DNA from: Undaria pinnatifida
Taxonomy: Eukaryota; Sar; Phaeophyceae; Laminariales; Alariaceae
Reading direction: 5' to 3'
Assembly (NCBI GenBank): GCA_012845835.1
Contig: JABAKD010000007.1
Location: 4,655,858 to 4,719,857 of the forward strand
Length of the DNA stretch: 64,000 bases
The position numbers were made by a program, and so were the translations under genes. Under the pieces are notes generated by a model. The model was not told the DNA's origin. It searched no databases and worked only from the letters and a program-made list of their open reading frames with translations. Shown piece after piece: positions 34,083 to 44,686 of this stretch; the stretch's first letter is position 1; every line of letters starts with the position of its first letter.

Positions 34083-35462
34083 TACAAATGAAAATACACT
34101 CCAGCTGCGAGATCGAATATTTTGTCGAAACTCATCTTTGCAAGCTGTGTGTGATACTCCGATCGCGCCTCATCAAGGATATATGTCGGCGACTCCCCTT
34201 ACAACTGAAGTGTGGCTATCAGGGTCAACAGGGTGATGTTAGGCAGTCCGTGCGTGGAACCTATAAAACCCGTTTCTGAGGGGGACAAAATCTGACAGCT
34301 GTGAAGGGAAATGTATCCGTTCATCAAGTGAATCCTGTAAGTCGAATAACCGGTGAGGGGAGGGCGGAGTTTTGAAGGACGTGGGGGACTGATTTTGATC
34401 AAAAGGGGAGCGGGAGGGGGGGGGGGGGGGGGAGGGACGGGTGGGGCAGCTCATTTCGTGCGTGGAACCTATGAATCCCTCTTGTGGGGGAGGGGGGGGG
34501 GGGTGTGGCGGAAGGGGGAGGGCTTTAGGTCGCATAGATGTAGGGGTTTGCTATACGCGTGGTGCTAGGTCTCGGCGTGCGGGTGGTTGGGAAGGAGGGG
34601 GCGTTGGGGGCGGGAGAGAGGGGGGAGGATTGCAGCAGTGGCATGGACGGCTCTAAAAGGAGAATGAGGTGGTATCCAGGGCGTGGAAGTGTGTATCACT
34701 CTGGCGGATTTCGATATTAGGTGGGATGTTTGAGCAAGAGAAAAAAAAAAAAGGGGGGGGGGGGGGGGGGATTCAAGAGGTTTAGGTCACATATAATACC
34801 AAAATACACTCCAGCTATGAGATCAAGGATTTGGTCGACACTGATCTTCGCATCATTTTGTGCGATCCTCCCGTCGCGCGTAACATATATATACGCCCCC
34901 TCCTTTCCCACCACCCGCACCATCGCCTAGACCTAGCACCACGCGTTAAGCAAACCCCCTCATACATGTGTGCGACCTGATGTTGTAAATAAAAGAAAAC
35001 CTTTCGCCCCGCCCCCCCTGCCCCCCCCACTCTCCCCCCGCTCCCCCCACCCCCTCGAACGCTCCGCCCTCCTTCCACTGGTTGTACGACTTACTGGATA
35101 GGATACATAGTTTCCACGCACAGATTTAGCTTCCCCCCCCCCGTCTGCTCCCTCCCCTAACCGACTATTCTACTTACAGGATTCACTTGATAAACGGATG
35201 CGTTACCTTCCACAGCTGTCAGATTTTGTCCCCCTCAGAAACGGGTTTTATAGTTTCCGCGCACAGACTGCGTAGCATCACCCTGTTGACCCTGATAGCT
35301 ACACTGTAGTTGCAAGGGGAGTCGCCGACCTATACCCTGATTAATGAGGACACACAACCCGTGATACGCGCGATCGGAGTATCACACACAGCTTGCAAAG
35401 ATGAGTTTCGACATAATCTTCGATCTCACAGCTGGAGGTTATATTTTTTTCATTTAATATAT
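34083..35462. repeat. Family D fold-back element with ~300-bp inverted arms
   Basis: The left arm (34083-34380, plus) has GAAAATACACTCCAGCTGCG, GGCGACTCCCCTTACAACTG and CTGAGGGGGACAAAATCTGA. It is repeated in inverted orientation at ~35160-35462. The interior switches from G-rich to C-rich on the plus strand near 34890. The arms are bounded by AT-rich TATA-type sequence. No transposase is encoded. Confidence 0.75.
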
Positions 35463-35479
35463 ACATTGAAACAAAAAAA

Positions 35480-35610
35480 TAGGACCCCTCCCATTTGAAA
35501 CACTCACCCAGAGTATATTTCAAGTACCAACAACGCAGCTTGCGAAAATGGGTTTTGACCCGACATTAGTCGAAATCACGGCTGACGCTTAAAAAATATT
35601 TTTGTATAAT
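35480..35610 (+). repeat. Family G dispersed repeat, copy 2
   Basis: GGACCCCTCCCATTTG, AAGTACCAACAACGCAGCTT, TGACCCGACATTAGTCGAAA and CACGGCTGACGC. Located between a D fold-back and a D array. Confidence 0.6.
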
Positions 35611-35654
35611 GACGACACGACCAGCCATCAGACTAAAGTGGAGAAACACAACGC

Positions 35655-38600
35655 ATATATATTATAAAAAAGGAAAATACACTCCAGCTGTGAGATCGAA
35701 GATTTCGTCAAAACTCATCTTTGCAAGCTGTGTGTGATACTCCGATCGCGCGTATTACGAGTTGTGTGTCCTCATTAAGGATATAGGTCGGCGACTCCCC
35801 TTACAGCTACAGTGTAGCTATCAGGGTCAACAGGATGATTTTAGTCAGTCTGTGCGCGGAAACTATAAAACCCGTTTCTGAGGGGGACAAAATCTGACAG
35901 CTGTGAAGCGAAAGGGGGGGCCTGGTTTTGATCAAAAGCGAGCGGGTTTGGAGGGGGGGGGGGGGGGGGGGGGGGGCGGGGGAACGGGGCAATTTGTGCA
36001 TGTAAGCTATAAATCCTTTCGAGGGGATAAATCTGACGGTTTTGGCACCAGTATATTTTTGGGGGCGCGGGGGGGGGGGGGGGGGGGGGTTGGGGCGGGG
36101 GGGGGGGGGGGGGGCAGCTCGATATGTGCCTGGAAACTATACATTATTTCGAGGGGATAAATGTGACATTTTTGGAAATAATACATCAGTTTATCATGTA
36201 TATCCTGGGGTAAGTCGTACAATCAGTGAGTAAAGAGAGGGTGGAGTGTTCGAGGGGGTGGGGTTGGGATGGGTTGGGGGGGGAGGGTGGGGGGTGGGGG
36301 CGGAGGGGGGGGGGGGGGGGGAAGGGCTTTAGGTGAGGGGTTTGTTATACGTGTGGTGCTAGGTCTAGGCGAAGGTGCGGGTAATGGGGAAGAAGGGGGC
36401 GTTCGAGGGGGGGGGGGGGGGGGACATCGGCATGGATGGCTCTCGAAAGATAATGAGGTGATATCCTGTGCGTGAAGTGTTTATTAATGTGGCGGAAATT
36501 GATATTTGGTGGGGCGTTTGAGTAAGGGAGAGCAAGAGGGGGGGGGGGGGGGGGGATTATTAAGGAGGTTTAGGTCACAAATAAAATTCAAATACACTTC
36601 GGCTGTGAGATCAAACATATGTATCAGCTTGTTATACGCGTGGTGCTAGGTCTAGGCGATCGTGCAGGTGGTCGGGAGTATATTATAAAAATTGAAAATA
36701 CACTCCAGCTGTGAGATCGAAGATTTCGTCGAAACTCATCTTTGCAAGCTGTGTGTGATACTCCGATCGCGAGTATTACGAGTTGTGTGTCCTCATTAAG
36801 GATATAGGTCGGCGACTCCCCTTACAACTACAGTGTAGCTATCAGGGTCAACAGGATGATTTTATTCAGTCTGTGCGCGGAAAGTATAAAACCCGTTTCT
36901 GAGGGGGACAAAATCTGACAGCTGTGAAGGGAAATGTAACCTTTGATCAAGTGAATCTTGTAAGTCGAATAACCGGTGAGGGGGTGGGGCGGAGTTTTGA
37001 AGGACGTGGGGGCCTGGTTTTGATCAAAAGCGAGCGGGTTTGAAGGAGGGGGGGGAGGGGGGGCAAAGGGGGCGAATTGTGCATGTAAGCTATAAATCCT
37101 TTCGAGGGGATAAATCTGACGGTTTTGGCATCAGTATGTTATTGGGGGCGGGGGGGGGGGGGGGCGGAGGGGGCAGCTCAATATGTGCCTGGAAACTATA
37201 CATTATTTTGAGGGGATAAATGTGACGGTTTTGGAAATAATACATCAGTTTATCATGTATATCCTGGGGTAAGTCGTACAATCAGTGAGTAAAGAGAGGG
37301 TGGCGTGTTCGAGGGGGTGGGGTTGGGATGGGTTGGGGGGGAGGTCGGGGGTGTGGGGTCGGGGGGGGGGCGGGGGGGGGAGGAAGGGCTTTAGGTGAGG
37401 GGTTTGTTATACGTGTGGTGCTAGGTCTAGGCGAAGGTGCGGTGATGGGGAAGAAGGGGGCGTTCGAGGCGTGGGGGGGAACACAGCGGCATGGACGGCT
37501 CTCGAAAGATATTGAGGTGATATCCTGTGCGTGAAGTGTTTATTAATGTGGCGGAAATTGATATTTGGTGGGGCGTTTGAGTAAGGGAGAGCAAGAGGGG
37601 GGGGGGGGGAGATTATTTAGGAGGTTTAGGTCACAAATAAAATTCAAATACACTTCGGCTGTGAGATCAAAGATATGTATCAGCTTGTTATACGCGTGGT
37701 GCTAGGTCTAGGCGATCGTGCAGGTGGTCGGGAGTATATTATATAAAATGAAAATACACTCCAGCTGTGAGATCGAAGATTTCGTCGAAACTCATCTTTG
37801 CAAGCTGTGTGTGATACTCCGATCGCGCGTATTACGGGTTGTGTGTCCTTATTAAGGATATAGGTCGGCGGCTCCCCTTACAACTACAGTGTAGCTATCA
37901 GGGTCAACAGGATGATTTTATTCAGTCTGTGCGCGGAAAGTGTAAAACCCGTTTCTGAGGGGGACAAAATCTGACAGCTGTGAAGGGAAATGTAACCTTC
38001 GATCAAGTGAATCTTGTAAGTCGAATAACCGGTGAGGGGGTGGGGCGGAGTTTTGAAGGACGTGGGGGCCTGGTTTTGATCAAAAGCGAGTGGGTTTGGA
38101 GGAGGGGGGGGGGGGGGAGGAAGGGGGCAATTTGTGCATGTAAGCTATAAATCCTTTCGAGGGGATAAATCTGACGGTTTTGGCACCAGTATGTTATTGG
38201 GGGCGGGGGGGGGGGGGTTGGGGCGGGGGGGGGGGGGGGGCGGGGGGGGCAGCTCAATATGTGCCTGGAAACTATACATTATTTTGAGGGGATAAATGTG
38301 ACGGTTTCGGAAATAATACATCAGTTTATCATGTATATCCTGGGGCAAGTCGTACAATCAGTGAGTAAAGAGAGGGTGGCGTGTTCGAGGGGGTGGGGTT
38401 GGGATGGGTTGGGGGGGAGGTCGGGGGTGTGGGGTCGGGGGGGGGGCGGGGGGGGGAGGAAGGGCTTTAGGTGAGGGGTTTGTTATACGTGTGGTGCTAG
38501 GTCTAGGCGATGGTGCGGGTGATGGGGAAAAAGGGGGCGTTCGAGGCGGGGGGGGGGGGGGGGGACACAGCGGCATGGATGGCTCTCGAAAGATAATGAG

Positions 38601-38672
38601 GTGATATCCTGTGCGTGAAGTGTTTATAAATGTGTGGCGGATTTCGATATTTGGTGGGGCGTTTGAGTAAGG
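35655..38672 (+). repeat. Family D array, three ~1.05-kb units
   Basis: Units begin at about 35655, 36675 and 37732, each with TATTATAxAAAxxGAAAATA and CACTCCAGCTGTGA, and run through the same ordered modules as 25995-28140. Junctions read GCAGGTGGTCGGGAGTATAT at both internal boundaries, so these are true tandem copies. Poly(G) again lies on the plus strand. Confidence 0.85.
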
Positions 38673-38704
38673 GATATATCGTATATATACCCAGGTATAC
38701 TTTT

Positions 38705-38880
38705 AACAAAAGAATGGGACCCCTCCCATTAAGAAAAAAATAAGCCTCATGGTATATTACAAGTAAGTATAGACTAATACCAACATCGCAGCGTGCAAAG
38801 ATGAGTACTTGTATTGACCCGAAATTCGTCAAACTCCCCGCTGACGACAAGGACGCTCAAAATATCTTTTTCAAATATCT
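38705..38880 (+). repeat. Family G dispersed repeat, copy 3
   Basis: GGGACCCCTCCCATTAAG, ACCAACATCGCAGCGTGCAA and TTGACCCGAAATTCGTCAAA. Follows directly on a truncated D array. Confidence 0.6.
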
Positions 38881-39344
38881 TGCATCGTCGTAGTTGCACC
38901 ATTCTCGTCGAAACAGTTTTTTTGTTTTTCCCTCCCTTGAAGTTGCTCAGACCCAAACAATGCTCACTGCACGCATGCTCTCAATCAACCCCCCCCTGCC
39001 CTCTACGGTCTTAGGCGCCTTAGTATTTTCTGCGGAAAGACGGCAGCAGCAGCCCGTTCTCCCGTCATGGACTCGTTTTCAGTTGCACGTGCCCACGCTG
39101 CTGGGCGCTCTGACCCGTTGGTTCCTGTTCATCTTTTCCAAAATAGACTTTGAAAGACCGACCCACGTGGGACTCAAACTTCAGAACCCTCTATCTATCT
39201 AGTATCTTCATTGGACAGCATCTGGTCTATAAAAATACTGCCGGGGAGATCGATATAATGATAGTCGCACTCGGTGGAGCAGTCATGAAAAGCAATTTCC
39301 GTAAGGGCACACCCCCTGGTATGCAGGTGCTATAGCAGTAGATA

Positions 39345-39560
39345 ATATAATAAAAAATGAAAATACACTCCTCCAGCTGTGAGATCGAAGATTTTGTCGA
39401 AACTCATCTTTGCAAGCTGTGTGTGTGCTACTCCGATCGCGCGTATTACGGGTTGTGTGTCCTCATTAAGGATACATCGTAGGTCGGCGACTTCCCTTGG
39501 AACTACAGTGTAGCTATCAGGGTCAACAGGGTGATGTTTGTCAGTCTGTGCGCGGAAACT
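39345..39560 (+). repeat. Family D end, solo
   Basis: TATAATAAAAAATGAAAATA, GATACATCGTAGGTCGGCGA and CAGTCTGTGCGCGGAAACTG define an end plus first module. Similarity stops after ~39560. Confidence 0.75.
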
Positions 39561-40366
39561 GTAGACATTACATTGAAAGGGCTTTTTATGCTGACTACCC
39601 GGCCAAATGTGATATGAATCGGCCAAATGACATATCAATGAATGTGAGTGAGTGTGAATATTGTAGAAAGGAAATCATCATCATTGGGAGTGCTAGAGGG
39701 GAGTACAAAAAAGCAAAATCCCCCCAGTAGACTAGACTATTGTTCTGAGCTGTACAGGGGGGGTTACTTACGACTAGAACCAAGAAAAAAAAAAAAAAAA
39801 TGCCGCATATTTTCACGATCCGCACAGAAATCGCAACGCTCCGATTCTGTTTTCGTTTTCACCTTTTTCTAGGAGTACGCGTCGCTCTATTTATTTTTCT
39901 TTTCTTTCTGTCTTGTGTGTGCTGCGGTGCAGTACAACAAAAAAAGCCGAAACAAAAAATATACCGGTATAGGGCAAACTTGAGTTCCAGGTACTACATA
40001 CCTGGTACAAATACCCATAGTCTATACATCGTGCGTGGTTTGAATAAGAATAGGCCACCCAATGATGGGTGTGTGTTCTGCGCTGTTTGTGGGTATACTA
40101 TTAATGATATTGTCTGCAACGGCAACCCAAAGGATTGCTAGGTATCGAAATGTTGAATGTATAATAACAGCAGTAGTTACTGCTTTCATCTAGGACGCCT
40201 ACTTGTACACGTATACAGCAACCGTACAGAATTCATCATTTTTTTTTTACTTTGGGAACGAACGGGAAGACTCTCCACCTCAGAAAAGAGTCGATTATTT
40301 CCCGCGCAAACGGTCAGAACCCAGAGAGTTTTATGGTTTTCTAACGTCTCGCGTTCGGATATGAAC
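39561..40366. other. Intergenic apart from a doubtful small ORF
   Basis: Poly(A) run at 39785-39800. No other feature. Confidence 0.4.
39800..40141 (+). CDS. Possible small ORF with hydrophobic segment and Cys-rich tail (doubtful)
   Basis: 113 codons. Residues ~25-45 are strongly hydrophobic (VALFIFLFFLSCVCCGAV) and could act as a signal or membrane anchor. The C-terminal third has six Cys in a CVFCAVCG...VC...DC pattern. There is no homologue in the window, no recognised family, and a poly(A) run immediately upstream. It may well be a chance ORF in AT-rich sequence. Confidence 0.15.
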   Translation: MPHIFTIRTEIATLRFCFRFHLFLGVRVALFIFLFFLSCVCCGAVQQKKPKQKIYRYRANLSSRYYIPGTNTHSLYIVRGLNKNRPPNDGCVFCAVCGYTINDIVCNGNPKDC

Positions 40367-40499
40367 AGCAGTGGGATTGCTGCGCCCTATAATATGCGCG
40401 ATAAAAATTGAAGGCAAGAACCGGGGGGGATCAAGGGACGACACCTGTGACCACGGCTTGTCAAGAAGCTGGAAATTTGATAAGTTTGAAAAAAAAAAT
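40367..40499 (+). mobile_element. SINE body, 5'-truncated copy
   Basis: AGCAGTGGGATTGCTGCGCC, AAGGCAAGAACCGGGGGG and GACACCTGTGACCACGGCTT match the 3' half of the 16.7-kb SINE. It ends in an A-rich tract at 40490-40498. 5' truncation is usual for retroposed copies. Confidence 0.78.
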
Positions 40500-41095
40500 G
40501 TTGTATGAGCAAGAAACGATAATCAACTGCTGAGAGCGCCTAGCAGGGTGGATAGGCACCATTCGAAGCTAGTCGACGAAGGGAGATCGTGTTGAAATAT
40601 TCTAGGCTTGGGGTTACACAGCTGTGGTGTATTATAATTTTTATAATATACGGGACGAAGAAGAAGAGAAAACGAACAACCACCGGGTCGTACAAACTTC
40701 CAAGTGTCGGCAATATATCCGTACTGCTGTGTGTTGCGTCGGTCGCCAAGGTGCCCACCGGTTTTCACAGCATACGTGGACGCTTAGACCACGCATTCAT
40801 CCCGTATCGTATCGCATAGTAGCGTTCCGTTTCTTACCTCGCACGGAAAGAATACACTAGAGGTAGCCCCCACACATGTGATTTGAGGATGATTACGTAT
40901 TATTTATTTTTTTTCGATTTTATCATACCTCTTCTGCCCTCTAAAGTGACTTTTCAGTGACAACCTGATGAACCAACCCAGTGACCTATCCACTGGAGCC
41001 CTACTAAGTTGTACGGGCAAAACACGACGCAGACCAAGACGAGCGGCATGTCGACCAGTTCGGGGTTAACGAGCCCTACCCATCATTCAGGGTCG
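40500..41095. other. Intergenic, no supported feature
   Basis: Short ORFs only between the SINE body and MITE A5. Confidence 0.45.
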
Positions 41096-41166
41096 GACGC
41101 GGTGCTACGATGATGGAGGTTCACTACCACTTATTTTTAAATTCTGAGGTTCCTCAATGTGGGAGC

Positions 41167-41253
41167 TTTACAACTGGAAACCCGTTTTCATGGACAAATT
41201 ATACTTGGACTTAGTAAAGATAGGGAGGGGTTCAGGCGCTCTAAAGGGGTTAA
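41167..41253 (+). mobile_element. TTAA-flanked miniature element (copy M3)
   Basis: Reads TTTACAACTGGAAACCCG... to GCTCTAAAGGGGTTAA. The left TTAACCCC has been lost, the right is intact. Inserted in MITE A5. Confidence 0.75.
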
Positions 41254-41377
41254 GACCTCTCCCAGAAGTTGTGTTAGAGAAAGGCAAAACTGCTACTGGA
41301 TGAAAAAGCCCACGGCCTAGGTACACAACGAAAACCATGCAAACAAAAATAATTAAACTATTTCGGACGATTTGCGG

Positions 41378-41470
41378 TTAACTCCTTTAGAGCCCGAAAG
41401 TCCTTCCCCATACTGACTAACCTTAAGTAAATTTGTCCCCCAAAAGGGGTTCCATTGGTAAAGGCGTTAA
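41378..41470 (-). mobile_element. TTAA-flanked miniature element (copy M4)
   Basis: A 93-bp inverted copy: TTAACTCCTTTAGAGCCCG to GGTAAAGGCGTTAA. Inserted in the second TTAA of MITE A5; the restored host sequence GCGG|TTAA|GGAG matches the family. Confidence 0.78.
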
Positions 41471-41515
41471 GGAGTCCCATCATTCAGAAAACAATGTCAC
41501 CTATACAAAGGTACC

Positions 41516-42208
41516 CTCGAGTATATCTTCATCGTACCATGCGTCTTCCACGCGTCAATGTTGGTACGAAAAAATGGTTTATCGACTGCATTGCAATAAT
41601 AATACAGCTATCAAAAGGTAGCACCCGGGTGGTGTCTATTCATTTGCCAGGCACATTTCTATATTTACCTTGGCTGGGTACGCAGGGCGTAGTAGCTGGC
41701 ATAGTACCTGTATCCGCCATATCTTTAACGTAACCGCGCCTACATCACGTCGCCGAAGGTGAAGGCAGAGCGTCACAAATTCGCGTGGAATCAATAAAAA
41801 AATGCGTCAAGGGGAAACACAACCAAGCAACAATCAGAAAAAATGGAGACTGCTGGTTTGTTTACGTTCAACGCATGTTTCACAAGAAGAGTTCGAGAGA
41901 GAAAATTGCAAATTGGACTACTGTAAGTACAAGGCTCCCGGTCTCCCGGTTTTGTTTAGTGTTCTGAGAATCGAAAGGAACGTCGAACACACGACTTTCA
42001 ATATGAAGCCATTGACCGGACCGTTCCCAGATTCCCTTGGTGCGAATTCGCTCAGGCTATGACCTGCGTGCATGCTTCCTACATACAGCGCATTTCGTGG
42101 GAGTCCATGCCCGCACACAGGTACCTCCGACACGCCATCCACCAACAGTAAAGCCAGACTGCCATTGACTGGCTGAGCAGCACCAGAGGATGAATAAGCC
42201 TTGAAAAT
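41516..42208. other. Upstream region of the plus-strand paralogue
   Basis: Two short overlapping ORFs (41785-42062) without recognisable content. No similarity seen to the upstream region of the other paralogue. The promoter should lie here. Confidence 0.4.
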
Positions 42209-42853
42209 ATGGGTGTGTGTCCCAGCAAGCACCGGGTTAGTACGCTTAGACTGGGTCGTCCAAGCGACAGTTCCCCACCGCACATAGGCCTCGTGAGTCC
42301 TGAATTTCTCGCTTCCACGGAATTGGCCACTTCTTGCTGGGGGTGGGACCAACCGCGACTTTTGCTAGGCAACAACAGCGGATATCGCGTTTCATATTGG
42401 GTGATGCAAGAAGACAAGAAAAGGACGATGGCGCACAACGAGCGGATTGTCACTTCCATGGGCCTGCACCTCAACCTCAGCAGTAGTGTCAGTATCGTGT
42501 TTGGAGGTGCGGGCTTAAAGGGGGGCGTGACAAGGGAGAAGGAGGAGATTATCGAGACGGAGCGTGGGAGGAGGGTTTACTTTTTACTGAAGGATTTCCG
42601 CATGGAACCAAAGGGTAGAACTCAGCCTACCCTGGTGCCGTTTCCGGCAGGCTGTCAAGAGGTGCGGGTGTGCGCCTTTTTCGAGGAGGAGGACGACGAG
42701 GACGAGGACAAGGACGAGGGTGGGTGGAGGCCTTACAAGGACAAGGTGTACTCTATCGGACGAGGAAACAAGACGTTCACTCTCAATGCGTTGGACTCCA
42801 ACATCAAGCCCTACACTAAGGCAAAGGCTGGGAGGAAACGCAGCAGCAGGTAG
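42209..42853 (+). CDS. Putative N-acylated protein of unknown function, paralogue 2 (214 aa)
   Basis: Intron-less ORF, clearly paralogous to the one at 15023-15718 (I estimate about two thirds identity over the shared domain by eye). It starts MGVCPSK, which keeps Gly2 and Cys4 of the acylation-type N-terminus. The core holds LLGNNSGYRVSYWVMQEDKK, TSMGLHLNL, KGGVTREKE, VPFPAG and WRPYKDKVYSIGRG followed by TLNALDSNI. The main difference is an in-frame acidic insertion (Glu/Asp-rich, about 13 residues) between the FFEEE and WRPYKDK motifs, plus a short insertion near residue 90. The protein ends in a basic tail (GRKRSSR) at a TAG that is lost in the other copy. No signal peptide or membrane segment is visible, so a cytosolic-face, lipid-anchored protein is inferred. 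Function unknown. No promoter element could be assigned upstream. Confidence 0.78.
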   Translation: MGVCPSKHRVSTLRLGRPSDSSPPHIGLVSPEFLASTELATSCWGWDQPRLLLGNNSGYRVSYWVMQEDKKRTMAHNERIVTSMGLHLNLSSSVSIVFGGAGLKGGVTREKEEIIETERGRRVYFLLKDFRMEPKGRTQPTLVPFPAGCQEVRVCAFFEEEDDEDEDKDEGGWRPYKDKVYSIGRGNKTFTLNALDSNIKPYTKAKAGRKRSSR

Positions 42854-44411
42854 GTGAGAAAGTAGCAGCAGTAACCTCTCTCGTGAGACCTTTGATGGAA
42901 ATCTCTTGTGTATCCTAGAGTGGCCCTTTGATGATCATCACGATATTATGGTGGTAGTATGGTGGTAGTGCGGTGATAGATTGATGAGTGGTAGGGTACA
43001 CCGTACCAATTTGGTCCATCGAGTTAGTTCCACGTTTCAGTTTCAGTTTAACGTGTTCGCTGGCATTCTTTTGCACACGATTACGAGTCCATTAATAGGG
43101 GTGCTGCAGATTCCAAGAACTTAATGAACTCCTCGCAGGAAGATCTGAACATCTCACCCTGAAGGCATGACCTCATGTACCTTCGTGCGACCGGGACCAG
43201 ACGAGAGTTTCTATGCGCTAGGCTTCAACATGAGCAATATCGAAAAGTTATCGTGCTGACCGATAGGTGCCCATTTGTGCGGGGAGCTCAAACGTCAGAA
43301 ACAATTGGCCCCAAAAAAGGCGATCCCTATCTGGAATGACATATTATGTGTATCGCTTGACGTGGTGGGTGGCATCACCGCACAGCGACACGCGCTACTA
43401 CTGTAGAGAGGCGAACAATTTGCCTTCTGAGGTGTGTTACTTGATTGAGGAACTCTTGGAGACCTCGCCCAATGAGTGATTTATTGATAGAGTAAGCGAA
43501 ACGCCCCATCCGATGAAGAAACCCATGTGTGTATGAGAACAATTTTACATGGAGAAAAAAAACATTCTTCCGGCGATTTCGGGAGTAAGGAGCACGGCAA
43601 CTCACACTAAAAGTTTGCAAAACTTTCCCAGCTGTGCGTCGTAGAACTAGGTCAGTATGAACCCTGCCCGACCTGTCTCCGATCAAAGTACCTTTGCACG
43701 TTTGGGGGGACGAAGGAGGTTTTGTTGAACTGGTTTGGTTGAAGCTGAAACTGGTGCGCGTGTCCTCTGTTGTGATCAAGAGGCGATGCCATGCCGCCCA
43801 GAGCACCATTGGTATGTCCTTTCGTGCCGTTGTGAGTTGCGCACCCCGCACGAACCGATATCCAGAAATAACAATAACCTATTCTTGTGTGACCATGAGG
43901 GGGTCGGTCTCAATTTCCTGCCGGAGTCCGGGGTAAGGAATCCCCGTATACTGCCTCGTCGCTCAGGGGCTCGGCGTGTATTGAGATAGCCAATCAATGG
44001 TTCTTACCGGTGCTCAGCCGTGTTACTGTGTGTAGGCCCACCAGTCAGAACAACAGCAGTTCAATCAATTCTTGGCCCAGTGCAACACGGCGGCTGCGGA
44101 ACGTCATGCGTATGAAGATGACATACTGGTATTGCACCGTTTTGAATCGGGCTGTCTGTGCGTAGAGAAGGTCTAAATTGCAATGTCCCCAAAACAAACA
44201 AATGCGCCCCACGGTATTTGCCGAGGAGTGTGCGAGATGCCTAACCTTCTCGCGTACCTCCGTTAAGCGGTGACATGCCAGGCAAGTATGATGACCGCTA
44301 TTTTTGGGGAAGCCGCCTTATACATACTGGGTGGATGATTCGTGGCAGGGTGCCCAGTCGCGCGAATCGATCTTCATCGTGCTATATCGGGATATCTCAG
44401 ACCGCGTTGTT
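42854..44411. other. Intergenic, no supported feature
   Basis: The first ~40 bp after the gene is alignable to the C-terminal coding extension of the other paralogue. Beyond that nothing is recognised. Confidence 0.45.
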
Positions 44412-44686
44412 GACGCTTTGCTACGATGGCGAGGTAGCATTTTTCGTCGAAAATATATTCTGCGTGTGACGGGGCTCCGGACCCCGAAGTCGTCTGAAGT
44501 TGGTAATTGGTTTTACGCAATAGTGATATTTTTGGTACCTAGAATTTTTATGATTAGTCTATGTCTGTTAACCAAGTTTTCGTACGTTCAGCTTGCTCGG
44601 AAATCGGATTTTGGGCGAGGTACAGAGCATTTTGAACGATTACTCAAAAAACCAAAGGTAGGTGCACCTCTATGGTAGCAGGCGTC
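44412..44686 (+). mobile_element. MITE family A, copy A6
   Basis: Ends GACGCTTTGCTACGATGGCG and CACCTCTATGGTAGCAGGCG. A diverged family interior (GACGGGGCTCC, TTGGTACCTAG, TTTTGGGCGAGG) lies in between. The 124-residue ORF that spans it is therefore not a gene. Confidence 0.75.

Larger units (their letters stand above)
41096..41515 (-). mobile_element. MITE family A, copy A5, carrying two TTAA elements
   Basis: The left end GACGCGGTGCTACGATGATG and the interior GTTCCTCAATGTGGGAGCTT, AAGACCTCTCCC, ACTGGATGAAAAAGCCC and GGAGTCCCATCATTCAGAAA are the reverse of the family. It is interrupted twice, at both internal TTAA sites, by miniature TTAA elements. The right terminus is eroded. Confidence 0.78.

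Noticed and set aside
26400-38600. Many Gly-rich (plus) and Pro-rich (minus) ORFs
   Set aside because: They are translations of poly(G)/poly(C) tracts and the adjoining D modules; frames shift with run length between copies.
44304-44678. 124-codon ORF with hydrophobic segment
   Set aside because: It coincides with a family A MITE (44412-44686).
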